DNA of 49,988 bases from DASYQD01 sp036005845 (GTDB lineage: Bacteria; Acidobacteriota; Thermoanaerobaculia; Multivoradales; JAIOJS01). Under the pieces are notes generated by a model. That model was not told where the DNA came from and did not search any database. It was given only the letters and a program-made list of their open reading frames with translations. A program made the translations under genes and the position numbers. The DNA lies in contig DASYQD010000070.1 in assembly GCA_036005845.1 (NCBI GenBank), positions 1 to 49,988 of the forward strand, written 5' to 3'. This document shows, piece after piece, positions 40,501-48,078 of this stretch; the first letter of the stretch is position 1; each line of letters begins with the position of its first letter.

Positions 40501-40894
40501 CCGACGCCGCCGCGAGGTCCTCCAGCTTGCCCCGCTGGTCCTGCCCCAGCGCCTTGAGCGGATAGAGGAACAGCGCCCGCCCCGGCCCGCCGCGCGCCGC
40601 CTCCAACATCACCGGCAGATGGAAGATCAGCGACTTGCCCGACGCAATCGGCGTCGTCACCAGCACGTGCTCGCCGCGGCGCAGCGCGGCGATGCCGTCG
40701 GCCTGGTGGCTCCACAGCCGCTCGGCGCCGCCGCCGGCGAGGGCAAACGCGAGCCCCGGCGGCAGCGGCGGATCGAGCTCGCCGAAGCTCGCCGGAGCGC
40801 CCGGCAGCCGCTCCACGTGAACGATCTGCGCGCCGAGCCGAGGGTGGCGCCGCAGCGCCTCGACGACGGCGGAGGTGGCCCCGGCTTCGCTCAT
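37523..40894 (-). CDS. MrfA-MrfB-type fusion: DEAD-like helicase plus RNase-H-like exonuclease
   Basis: A 1123-residue protein. N-terminal two-lobed helicase: TTPIASGKSLIFHLP near 80 (Walker A), VVLDELHTYRG near 200 (motif II, DELH), VASSATAAN, and ISTSALELGIDVGGLD with GRVGR (motifs V and VI). A DUF1998-type zinc site (ECPCEGGCPSCVQSPKCG, near 752-770) follows. This is the layout of B. subtilis MrfA (YprA), a mitomycin C repair helicase. A disordered linker (about 800-940) then leads to an exonuclease-like domain from about 950: LLFDLETL, VIGFNVRRFDYRVL and EYCRHDVEVLRDLY give the DEDD-type acidic set, as in MrfB (YprB). In Bacillus these are two separate genes. Start 40894 gives an N-terminus in family style. 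Confidence 0.9.
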   Translation of the reverse strand: MSEAGATSAVVEALRRHPRLGAQIVHVERLPGAPASFGELDPPLPPGLAFALAGGGAERLWSHQADGIAALRRGEHVLVTTPIASGKSLIFHLPVMLEAARGGPGRALFLYPLKALGQDQRGKLEDLAAASGIPLDCAVYDGDTAPAMRAKLRRNPPRVLITNPDMLHLGILPSWPAWAPLLANLRWVVLDELHTYRGIFGCHFHHVLQRLLRICRELGAAPRLVASSATAANADEFARALAGVPFHRVAESGAPRADRWMVMVQPGSGSSGGASPYTAALQLLVELLRQGQKTIVFTKARRITELLYSWLRQQEPELAARVASYRAGFLPEERRAIEASLLDGRLQGVISTSALELGIDVGGLDACILVGWPGSVMATWQRSGRVGRTLHGQVRESLTALVALPDALDQWLVRHPEELLARPCEPLVVDPGNEVVARQHLPCAAAEMALERGPDGEYLAQHASAVTELIGTHELRQSEDGDRLYARAKRPHRSVSLRGGGETFAIVHARGGHTIGTIDGLRVYFECHPGAIYLHAGRQYLVRTLDTGAARVLVEPASVDWYTQALAEKNTTILEATSERHEGALSAWLGRLRVTERVVGYERKRIFGGEVLSRHELELPEVSYETVGVWWAATPAIETALKEKRHSVAAAVHADDSDAAERGEKRAAGEEPGGPHHFLGALHAAEHASISLLPLLALCDRNDLGGISTPFHPQIGCGGVFVYEGHAGGVGIAPRAFSALPELLARVGRLLDECPCEGGCPSCVQSPKCGNGNRPLDKLGARRVIALLLGEEALPPAEPWLLQLNVGAEPELRDEWETEHEPPRFPSEAPPSAPRASDESRSLRRFAPRDDSGAEVRSANGSESPLVASRLNRGSLLAANGNGHRVPATNGAILTSSSRGREAAAAISTANGHGPLSRAANVLRSLWRSWWRRAPRIRPLPSRGDAGDTLLFDLETLRSAADVGGWGNAHRMGLALAVVCRLEEERFEVYRERDARELAATLRAARLVIGFNVRRFDYRVLGGYTGADYNRLVPTLDLLEDVHHALGFRLRLDHLARETLGNGKTADGLQSLAWVREGRLDLVEEYCRHDVEVLRDLYLFGRREGYVMWRDREQRRMRLQVRW
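38171..38376. repeat. Inverted pair of GTCATCGCGAGG...GCGATCTCG palindromic repeats
   Basis: Copy 1 (38171-38207, leftward) and copy 2 (38342-38376, rightward) share ends GTCATCGCGAGG and GCGATCTCG, in inverted orientation 134 bases apart. Copy 1 has a perfect inner stem (GGCCGC-GAA-GCGGCC). Both are translated inside the linker of the helicase fusion. The sequence resembles a small repeat common in intergenic DNA of many bacteria. Confidence 0.8.
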
Positions 40895-40975
40895 GGTGGG
40901 CGCTCCGGCAGTCTATCGCGCGCGTTCCATGCCTCCGGCAGCGGCCAGCGTGGGTCTCGCGCCAACGTTTCGCGG

Positions 40976-41006
40976 GTCAACTGAACGTTTGGAACGGTGA
41001 GTTGAC
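40976..41006. promoter_or_regulatory. Inverted repeat GTCAACT/AGTTGAC overlapping a -35 box
   Basis: GTCAACT (40976-40982) and AGTTGAC (41000-41006) are perfect reverse complements; the direct repeat AACGTTT (40964-40970 and 40984-40990) is interleaved. The right arm overlaps the TTGACA -35 box of the rightward promoter, so a regulator binding here could block it. Confidence 0.5.
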
Positions 41007-41030
41007 ACTTGCCAAGGCGTCAGATAGCTT
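41002..41030 (+). promoter_or_regulatory. Candidate promoter of the haloperoxidase run
   Basis: A perfect TTGACA at 41002-41007 with TAGCTT at 41025-41030, 17-base spacing; the -10 is weak (three of six consensus bases). It lies 85 bases before the haloperoxidase ATG in the 220-base divergent region with the helicase gene; nothing else is seen there. Confidence 0.5.
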
Positions 41031-41114
41031 CCGCGCTCACCGCGCCAAGTTTTATCCTTGCGCTGGACGTCCCAAGCGGGCGGTCTGCGCCGACCTCATA
41101 CCGGGGTGACGTCC

Positions 41115-42725
41115 ATGTCTGCGGAGAAAGGGAAGAGTCTCTGGAGCCGCCGGCAACTCGTGGCGAGTGTCGCTGCCCTCGCGGCGACTCCGCGCCTGGC
41201 CGCAAAGGCGCCACCTCGCGATTCAGGCTCGCCTTCGACCAGTGACCGCCGGGATCGGGCTTACGCCCTGCGCCGGCGTGCCGCCGAATCGCAGCACCAG
41301 CTCCCTGCCCCATCGCCCGTTGCCAACGGCGATGAGCGACGCATCGCTGCATTTGGCGCTTGCTATAGCAAGGGTCTCCCACACGACCCGCTCGGCATCG
41401 TGGATCCGGCCGCCTATCAGCTGCTTCTGGCGGCGATCGCCTCGGAAGACCCCCAGCAGTTCGAACAGATTCCTCTCGGCGGCTTCGTCCGGCTAGCCGA
41501 TCCCCAGGCGGCGTTCGCGTACGACCTGGTCGGCTGCGACTCGTCGCAACTCGGTGTCCCTCCGGCACCCAGAGTCGATTCCGCCGAGCAGGCGGGCGAG
41601 CTCGTCGAGCTCTATTGGCACGCCCTCCTTCGTGACGTGCCATTTGCGGATTACGCGACCGATCCGCTGGTCGCGGAGGCCTGCGCCGATCTCTCGCGTC
41701 TGTCGGTTTTCCATGGTCCCAAGGACCAGGGACGTGTCACGCCGGCCACGCTGTTCCGCGGCGGCACATCTGGCGACCTCCGCGGTCCATACCTCTCGCA
41801 ATTCTTGTGGAAGCCGGTGCCCTACGTCCCCATGCTGCTCGAGCAACGCATGCGAGTGGCCGTCCCCGGCACCGACTACGTGCGGTCGTATCCCGAATGG
41901 CTGGCGATCCAGAACGGTGCGCTGTCGGAGGTGAATCGTTTCGACGAGCAGCACCGATACCTGCGCACCGGGCGCGACCTCGGTGAATTCGTCCATCGCG
42001 ATTTCACCTACCAGGCGTTCCTCTCGGCGTGCCTGATCCTGCTCAAGGCCGGCACCCCTGTGGATGGCGGCAATCCCTTCAAGCATTCCCGGACCCAGAG
42101 CACCTTCTCGAGCTTTGGACCACCGTTCGTCCTTGCCCTGCTGGCAACCGCCACGCAGCTCGCGCTCAAGGCATGCTGGTATCAAAAGTGGGTCGTTCAT
42201 CGCCGCTTGCGCCCGGAGGAGCTCGGCGGACGTTTCGATCGGCAGACTCGCGGCGATCTGGATTTAACGCTCCACGGCGACTTGACCGCATCGGCCGTCG
42301 TCGACCGCCTGCGCAAGGGAAACTCTTTCCTTCTACCGCAGGCGTATCCGGAGGGCTGCCCCACCCATCCTTCGTATCCGGCGGGCCACGCCGCCATCGC
42401 CGGTGCCTGCGCCACGGTGTTGAAGGCCTTCTTCGACGAGTCTTACGTCATCCCGCAACCGGTAGTTCCCTCGTCTGACGGCCTGTCGCTGGCGGCTTGG
42501 ACGGGCGAGCCCCTGACGGCGGGCAACGAGCTCGACAAGCTGGCCAGCAACGTCGCCATCGGCCGAGACTTCGCCGGACTGCATTGGCGGTCAGATGCCG
42601 CAGCAGGCATACGGCTGGGCGAGGCGGTGGCGATCGATCTATTGCGCGAGCGCAAGGTGCTTTCCAACGAACTGTTCACCGGCTTCAGCTTTCGCAGTTT
42701 TGATGGCGAGCGCTTGACCGTCTGA
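41115..42725 (+). CDS. Vanadium-dependent haloperoxidase family protein, Tat signal
   Basis: A 536-residue exported protein. The signal carries LWSRRQLVASVAALAATP (twin Arg at 12-13), fitting Tat export of a folded protein. The vanadate/phosphate site of the haloperoxidase-PAP2 superfamily is recognisable: KWVVHRRLRPEELGGR (Lys and Arg eight apart, as in algal bromoperoxidases), THPSYPAGHAAIAGACATVL near 417-436, and GRDFAGLHWRSDAAAG near 484 (Arg and His six apart). The Ser normally before Gly-His is Ala here (YPAGH instead of YPSGH). The enzyme would use peroxide and halide, or could be an acid phosphatase. It begins the run of secreted-protein genes and is 43 bases before the next gene. 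Confidence 0.85.
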   Translation: MSAEKGKSLWSRRQLVASVAALAATPRLAAKAPPRDSGSPSTSDRRDRAYALRRRAAESQHQLPAPSPVANGDERRIAAFGACYSKGLPHDPLGIVDPAAYQLLLAAIASEDPQQFEQIPLGGFVRLADPQAAFAYDLVGCDSSQLGVPPAPRVDSAEQAGELVELYWHALLRDVPFADYATDPLVAEACADLSRLSVFHGPKDQGRVTPATLFRGGTSGDLRGPYLSQFLWKPVPYVPMLLEQRMRVAVPGTDYVRSYPEWLAIQNGALSEVNRFDEQHRYLRTGRDLGEFVHRDFTYQAFLSACLILLKAGTPVDGGNPFKHSRTQSTFSSFGPPFVLALLATATQLALKACWYQKWVVHRRLRPEELGGRFDRQTRGDLDLTLHGDLTASAVVDRLRKGNSFLLPQAYPEGCPTHPSYPAGHAAIAGACATVLKAFFDESYVIPQPVVPSSDGLSLAAWTGEPLTAGNELDKLASNVAIGRDFAGLHWRSDAAAGIRLGEAVAIDLLRERKVLSNELFTGFSFRSFDGERLTV

Positions 42726-42768
42726 GCCGTTCACGACGGACGCTCATGTTTGCCTGGGGAGGGATTCC

Positions 42769-45700
42769 GTGAGGAAGTCGACAAGCACAGCGAGGATGGT
42801 TTCTTGGGCCTGTCTAGTCATGGCGGCCGCAGCGATGCGCTCGCCGGGATTCGCGGCAACGCTCGTCGACCCGGGCTCGGCGATCTGGTACACCACCGCC
42901 GGGGCAGCTGGGAACCTCCTGAGCTGCGGCAATCGCGCCCGCATCGAGGGATCGCTCCACTCCAACGGCAATGTCCTCATCAACCCAGGTTGCACGGTAA
43001 CCGAGGACGCCACGGCCGTCGGCAGCGTCGAGACGCACGGGACCGTGCAGGGCCAAGTCATCAGCCAGGCCGCCGCGCGCCCGCTGCCGGTGTTGCCGCC
43101 GGAGGTACAGCTGCGCGCCCTAGCCAATCGCTTCATCGAGGGCGATACCACCCTCTCCGACGCAGTCGTCGACGACGTTCTCTTCGTCCATGGCACGGCG
43201 CGCATCCAAGGCAGGGTGCGCGGGACCGGCACGGTGATCGCGAGCCGCGATCTCCGACTGGAGAACCTACCTGACAACACGGTTGCAACGCCTGACCCGC
43301 AAACGCGGCTGGCGCTCATCGCCGGCAATGACATCTGGGTGGGCAAGGGAAGGGCGTTGCGGGCGGCGCTGCGCGCGGGCCGCGACGTCGAGCTGCATCA
43401 AGACGTCCAGCTCGAAGGCGTCGCCGTAGCCAATCGGCAGCTGCGAGTCCTCGAGCGCGCGACCATTCGGCACCTCGATTTCGATCTCCATCCGCCCACC
43501 ATCACGAACCTGCGGCCCGCGGAGGGCACTACGATTTCCAATCGTCGGCCCGAGATCGGTGCCAGCTTCAGTGACGACCTGTCCGGCGTCGACCTTGGAT
43601 CCGTCCACCTGCTGCTCGACGGCAGCGACCGCACGGCGCAGGCGACGATCAGCGCGACCGCCGTGGGTTTCGTGCCGACCGCGGATCTCGCGACCGGTAC
43701 GCACGTTGCCACGGTCGCTCTCGCGGACCGGTCGGGCAAGACCGCGACTGTCAGCTGGAGCTTTTCCGTGCGCACGTCTTCACCGCCGACGCTCAACTTC
43801 ACTAGCCCGCACGCCACGGTGCTGACGCAAGACCCCAAGATCGAGGTGCGGGTCACGATGACCGATGGTGGCGCGGTCATCGCTGTCTCAACCTTTCGAA
43901 TCACCGTCGATGGAACGGACTTTTCCAGCAGCTGCCAGGTGACTGCCCACGACGCCGTGTGCTCCACACCGAGTCTCGACAGCGGGACTCATGGGCTCGT
44001 CGCCTTCGTTCTCGATGCACTTGGCAATCAGGGCACCACTGCCATCGCCTTCGAGCTGCGCGTAGACAGAGGACCGCCTGCCGTCCACGTTACGACGCCC
44101 GCGGAACGCGTCATAGTGCGCGATGACACGTTCGTGGTCAGCGGGACCGCTCAGGATGATGGGGAGTTGGCGTCAGTCACCGTCAATGGCTCCCCGGCGG
44201 CTCTGAGCGGCGACACGTTCACCAGTACGGTTCATCTCGTCGACGGGTCGAATCCGCTGCTGGTGGTGGCGGCCGATACCTTCGGTCAGCGCGCGGGCGC
44301 CAACGCAATGGTCATTCTCGACCGCGTGCCGCCTACGCTGAGCTTGGACTCGCCTGCCTCGGGACAGATCGTGAATGGCGAATCCGTCACGGTATTGGGT
44401 TTGGCTACGGACACCCACGGCGTCCAATCGGTAACGGTGATGGACACGCCTGCGACGATCGAGAATGGCGGCTTCAGCGGGAGCGCGCCGCTCGCCGAAG
44501 GCGGCAACGACGTGAGGGTCACCGCGACCGACCGGGCCGGCAATAACAGCACCAAGATAGTCAGGGTGATTCGCTATTCGCTGCCAGCGGTGACGATCGC
44601 CAGCCCCGTCGATCTCGCTTACGTGTCGTCAACCACGTTCGAAGTGCGAGGGACGGTTTCCGAAGGCACTACCGTCAGCGTCAACGGGGTCGTGGCAAGC
44701 ATCGCGGGGACCGCCTTCACCGCTGGCCAGGTGCCCTTGATCGAAGGCGGCAACACCATCACCGCCACCGCTCGCGACCTCAACGGCCACGTCGCCACTG
44801 CAACGGTGCATGTCGTGCGCGACCTAACTCCACCGCACGTCGCGGTCTACTGGCCCGCGGACGGCGCAACTGTCTACGATCCGGTGATAGGGGTGCGCGG
44901 TTTGGTCAATGACATCGTGCCTGGCACCGTCAACTCCAGCGAGGTCAGCGTCACTGTAAATGGTCTCCCGGCGCAGGTGGCCAATCGGTCGTTCCTTGTC
45001 GACGCAGTGCCGCTCGTCGAAGGCGAAAACGTCATCCGGGTCGTTGCCGTCGATGCGAGCGGCAACAGAGGCGAAGTCGCGGTGACCGCCACACGCGCGG
45101 CTGCCAACAAACCGCGCATCGTCGCAGTCTCCGGAGCGGGGCAGACCGCAGTCATCGGCACCAGTCTTCCCAACCCGTTGGTAGCCGAAGTGCACGATGG
45201 GAGCGGCAATCCCGTAAGTGGAGTTCCTGTCATATTCAAAGTGGCCGCGGGAGATGGAAGCTTTACGAACGGCAAGCGCCTCATATCGGCCTCGAGCAAC
45301 GCAGCCGGCCGTGCGGAAGTGAGCTACACCCTCGGACGGCGAGCCGGAGTCGCGACCCAAGTCGTCCAAGCTACGGCAATGCAGTTCTTGGGCTCCGCGG
45401 TGTTCACCGCAACGGCTCATGCGGCGGGACCGTCGCTCGTCGTCGTCGATTCCGGCAGCCTGCAAGTGGGGGTCACTGGGCACCAGCTGCCACGGCCGCT
45501 CGTTGCGGCCGTCGTCGATGCCGGATCTAACCGACTGGCGGGCATACCCGTCGTTTTCCAGGTTGTCGAGGGGACCGGGCATTTCGCGCCAGGCGGATCC
45601 AGCTTGACTGTACCGACCGACAGCGATGGACGGGCGATCGCCTTGTTTACGGTCGGCGAAGATGAGGGGACTGCCAACAATGTCGTCCAGGCCACCGTAC

Positions 45701-47070
45701 AAGACCTCACCGATGGCACCGCCGCCACGTTCGTCGCATCAGGACGGGCGGCGGGTGATCCGGATGCAACCTCCGTTTCAGGTGTCGTGCTCGACAATAT
45801 AGATCGCCCCGTGCCGGGCGTCACGGTGCGGATAAGGGACACCCCGTTGATCACTACCACCGACGCCCAGGGGCAATTCAGGATCGATCATCCTCCCATC
45901 GGCGCCGTCAAGCTCGTGATCGATGGCTCGACTGCTGCGCTGCCCGGCTCATGGCCCGACCTCGAGTTCGACATGGTCACCATTGCCGGTCGCGATACCA
46001 CGGTCAACATGCCGATTTACCTTCTTCCGATCGACCTGCAGCACGGCGCCTACGTGGACGAAACACACGGTGCAACGCTGACCTTGCCCGACTTCCCTGG
46101 GTTTGCTCTCACTATCGCACCTGGCTCTGTGACCTTCCCCGGAGGCAGCCGCAGCGGCGTCGTATCGGCGACGATCGTACACAACGACCGGGTGCCCATG
46201 ATTCCCAATTTTGGGCAGCAGCCCAAGTTCATTGTCACCATCCAGCCGCCTGGCGCCCGCTTCGATCCGCCGGCGAGCCTGAGCCTCCCCAACGCCTCGG
46301 GTCTCCCACCTGGCCACGTCACCGAGATGTATTCATTCGACCATGACTTGGGGCACTTCGTCAGCATCGGCCCGGCCACAGTCAGCAACGATGGACTTGT
46401 CCTCAAGTCGGACGTCGGCGTCGGTATCGTGAAGGCCGGCTGGCATTGCGGCGGCGATCCGGAGAAGTCAGGCACGACACATCATTGCAAGGATTGCTAT
46501 CAATGCGTGCCACCCGACAACACATGTAAACCCGAGGCTCTTTGCAAGGCTTGCACGCCTGGCAGCGCGTGTAATGGCAAGGGGCACTGCGAAACCGGCC
46601 GAGAGCTGCTCGCTATACCCAGTGTTTGCGAGGGTGTGGGCGTCAGAACAGAGCCTTCACCGCTGGATAGCTGCTCCGCGGTGCCGGAGCTGGCTGGCAT
46701 CCCTGACCTGTGCGGGGCCGCTATGCGTGTCACTTATCGCGAGGTCACTCACGCTTGCGACAGCATCGACTTGGCAGGGGCAGTGCTCAACGAGGAGATC
46801 GAGGACGACTTCGGTTGCGGCGATCCCGGCCCAATCCGGACAGGCTCCTGCGTGGTGGTCAAAGGCAATCTTCTGGCACCTCCGGGGCAAGTGTGCAGGG
46901 ACTACTACTACACGTGCCGCCAAACCGATGACTGGCCCATGAATCAGAGCTGCACCGAGACGGTCACTCAGAAGATTTATATCGACGAGTGCTTGGTGGA
47001 AACTCGAAAGATCGTGTTCACCATCGTGCGTGACGCGCAGGGGTGCGCAGGCATTGCAGAACGTCACTAA
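42769..47070 (+). CDS. Giant secreted Ig-like repeat protein with Cys-rich C-terminus
   Basis: A 1433-residue exported protein. GTG 42769 has GGGAGG six bases upstream; residues 1-29 are a signal peptide (ACLVMAAAAM to GFAA). Residues 30-240 have a repetitive strand pattern (IEGSLHSNGNVLINPGCTVT) like polymer-forming bactofilin-type beta-helices. Then come two Ig-like segments, four Glucodextranase-B-like modules (VTVNG, then LVEGxNxxxVxAxDxxGN), two Big1-like modules (LVAEVHDGSGNPVSGVPVIF, LVAAVVDAGSNRLAGIPVVF), and a carboxypeptidase-regulatory-like segment (VSGVVLDNIDRPVPGVTVRI). The last 200 residues hold about 25 cysteines. No enzyme motif and no anchor are seen. Likely a surface or extracellular adhesin-like protein. 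Confidence 0.85.
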   Translation: MRKSTSTARMVSWACLVMAAAAMRSPGFAATLVDPGSAIWYTTAGAAGNLLSCGNRARIEGSLHSNGNVLINPGCTVTEDATAVGSVETHGTVQGQVISQAAARPLPVLPPEVQLRALANRFIEGDTTLSDAVVDDVLFVHGTARIQGRVRGTGTVIASRDLRLENLPDNTVATPDPQTRLALIAGNDIWVGKGRALRAALRAGRDVELHQDVQLEGVAVANRQLRVLERATIRHLDFDLHPPTITNLRPAEGTTISNRRPEIGASFSDDLSGVDLGSVHLLLDGSDRTAQATISATAVGFVPTADLATGTHVATVALADRSGKTATVSWSFSVRTSSPPTLNFTSPHATVLTQDPKIEVRVTMTDGGAVIAVSTFRITVDGTDFSSSCQVTAHDAVCSTPSLDSGTHGLVAFVLDALGNQGTTAIAFELRVDRGPPAVHVTTPAERVIVRDDTFVVSGTAQDDGELASVTVNGSPAALSGDTFTSTVHLVDGSNPLLVVAADTFGQRAGANAMVILDRVPPTLSLDSPASGQIVNGESVTVLGLATDTHGVQSVTVMDTPATIENGGFSGSAPLAEGGNDVRVTATDRAGNNSTKIVRVIRYSLPAVTIASPVDLAYVSSTTFEVRGTVSEGTTVSVNGVVASIAGTAFTAGQVPLIEGGNTITATARDLNGHVATATVHVVRDLTPPHVAVYWPADGATVYDPVIGVRGLVNDIVPGTVNSSEVSVTVNGLPAQVANRSFLVDAVPLVEGENVIRVVAVDASGNRGEVAVTATRAAANKPRIVAVSGAGQTAVIGTSLPNPLVAEVHDGSGNPVSGVPVIFKVAAGDGSFTNGKRLISASSNAAGRAEVSYTLGRRAGVATQVVQATAMQFLGSAVFTATAHAAGPSLVVVDSGSLQVGVTGHQLPRPLVAAVVDAGSNRLAGIPVVFQVVEGTGHFAPGGSSLTVPTDSDGRAIALFTVGEDEGTANNVVQATVQDLTDGTAATFVASGRAAGDPDATSVSGVVLDNIDRPVPGVTVRIRDTPLITTTDAQGQFRIDHPPIGAVKLVIDGSTAALPGSWPDLEFDMVTIAGRDTTVNMPIYLLPIDLQHGAYVDETHGATLTLPDFPGFALTIAPGSVTFPGGSRSGVVSATIVHNDRVPMIPNFGQQPKFIVTIQPPGARFDPPASLSLPNASGLPPGHVTEMYSFDHDLGHFVSIGPATVSNDGLVLKSDVGVGIVKAGWHCGGDPEKSGTTHHCKDCYQCVPPDNTCKPEALCKACTPGSACNGKGHCETGRELLAIPSVCEGVGVRTEPSPLDSCSAVPELAGIPDLCGAAMRVTYREVTHACDSIDLAGAVLNEEIEDDFGCGDPGPIRTGSCVVVKGNLLAPPGQVCRDYYYTCRQTDDWPMNQSCTETVTQKIYIDECLVETRKIVFTIVRDAQGCAGIAERH

Positions 47071-47080
47071 GGATTCAGAT

Positions 47081-48001
47081 ATGAGTCTGAGGCTGTTTGG
47101 CGGCATGACCTTGCTCTTGACCGCGCTCTCGATCTGCCCGCTGCGGGCCGAGCACGGCATGGTCGACAATAGCTGCTCCTGGGGCGACTCGGCGGCAGAA
47201 TTGTTGCTCGACCGAGAGTTGCCGGCTTTCAAGCTAGACGGGCCAATCGAGGGCGTGTTGGTTCCGTTCCTTCGTGGTCAAGGCGTGCCGGTCTCGTTCA
47301 TCGCCGCGCAGGCCGGCACCGGTTCCATCCACTGGTCCGGTGAGCAGGCCGCGAGCTTGCGGGCGTTGCTAGAAGCGACGCTCCGTCAAAGCCCGGAGTT
47401 CGGCTACCGGATCATCGCCGGTAAGGTCGTGATTTATCCCCCAGCCGAAGGCTACGACGCGTCTCTGACATTGGGGAATTCCAGCGTCGCGCCGCGGGGA
47501 AAGGCGATGTATTCCATATTGAGAGATATCAAGACCAAAGTTCCTTTTCTGGCGGATTTGGGGATGCCGACGCTACGGAGCATGGGAGACCGGCACCTCT
47601 ATGGTGACTTGGTAGTCACGGGTGGTAGGCGCTCCATCGTAGAGCACCTAGCGGCGATCACCGGTTCGGCACCCGACATCGCCTTTGGGATGGTGAAGAG
47701 GGCGGATGGCCATTTGGCTTTCGGGCTCGAGTTGGTTCGAGTGCTAGCTGGCATCAAGGCCAGCGGCCCGGCCGTGATGGAGGTGGGTGCCACCGCGAGA
47801 GTCGAGGTGGTCGGCCGACTGATGGACGGCAAGTCAGTCGCCCTTTCAGGACCGGCCTGTGGTTTGGATTTCCTTTCGAGCGATGTCGCCGTCTTGGAAG
47901 TCGATGGTAGCGGGCTGGTGCGGGCCCTAGAGCCAGGAGAGGTTACCGTTTCGGTGCGGCATGGCAGTCAATCCGATCAAATTCATGTTCGGGTGAAATG
48001 A
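47081..48001 (+). CDS. Exported protein with STN-like and Big2-like domains
   Basis: A 306-residue protein with a signal peptide (LFGGMTLLLTALSICPLRA). Residues 45-125 resemble STN/secretin-N style domains: FKLDGPIEGVLVPFLRGQGV, a middle SLRALLEATLRQ, and a final YRIIAGKVVIYP strand. The last 70 residues look like a Big2 Ig-like module (SSDVAVLEVDGSGLVRALEPGEVTVSVR). It starts ten bases after the giant gene, with AAGGA before ATG 47081, so it is cotranscribed; it could help export or bind the giant protein. Function unknown. Confidence 0.75.
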   Translation: MSLRLFGGMTLLLTALSICPLRAEHGMVDNSCSWGDSAAELLLDRELPAFKLDGPIEGVLVPFLRGQGVPVSFIAAQAGTGSIHWSGEQAASLRALLEATLRQSPEFGYRIIAGKVVIYPPAEGYDASLTLGNSSVAPRGKAMYSILRDIKTKVPFLADLGMPTLRSMGDRHLYGDLVVTGGRRSIVEHLAAITGSAPDIAFGMVKRADGHLAFGLELVRVLAGIKASGPAVMEVGATARVEVVGRLMDGKSVALSGPACGLDFLSSDVAVLEVDGSGLVRALEPGEVTVSVRHGSQSDQIHVRVK

Positions 48002-48078
48002 GAATGCTGCTCCGCGGCGTGACGCCAACGGCCGATCCACGGGTGCTTGCATGGGATGCGGCAGCATTGGAGGGACGA

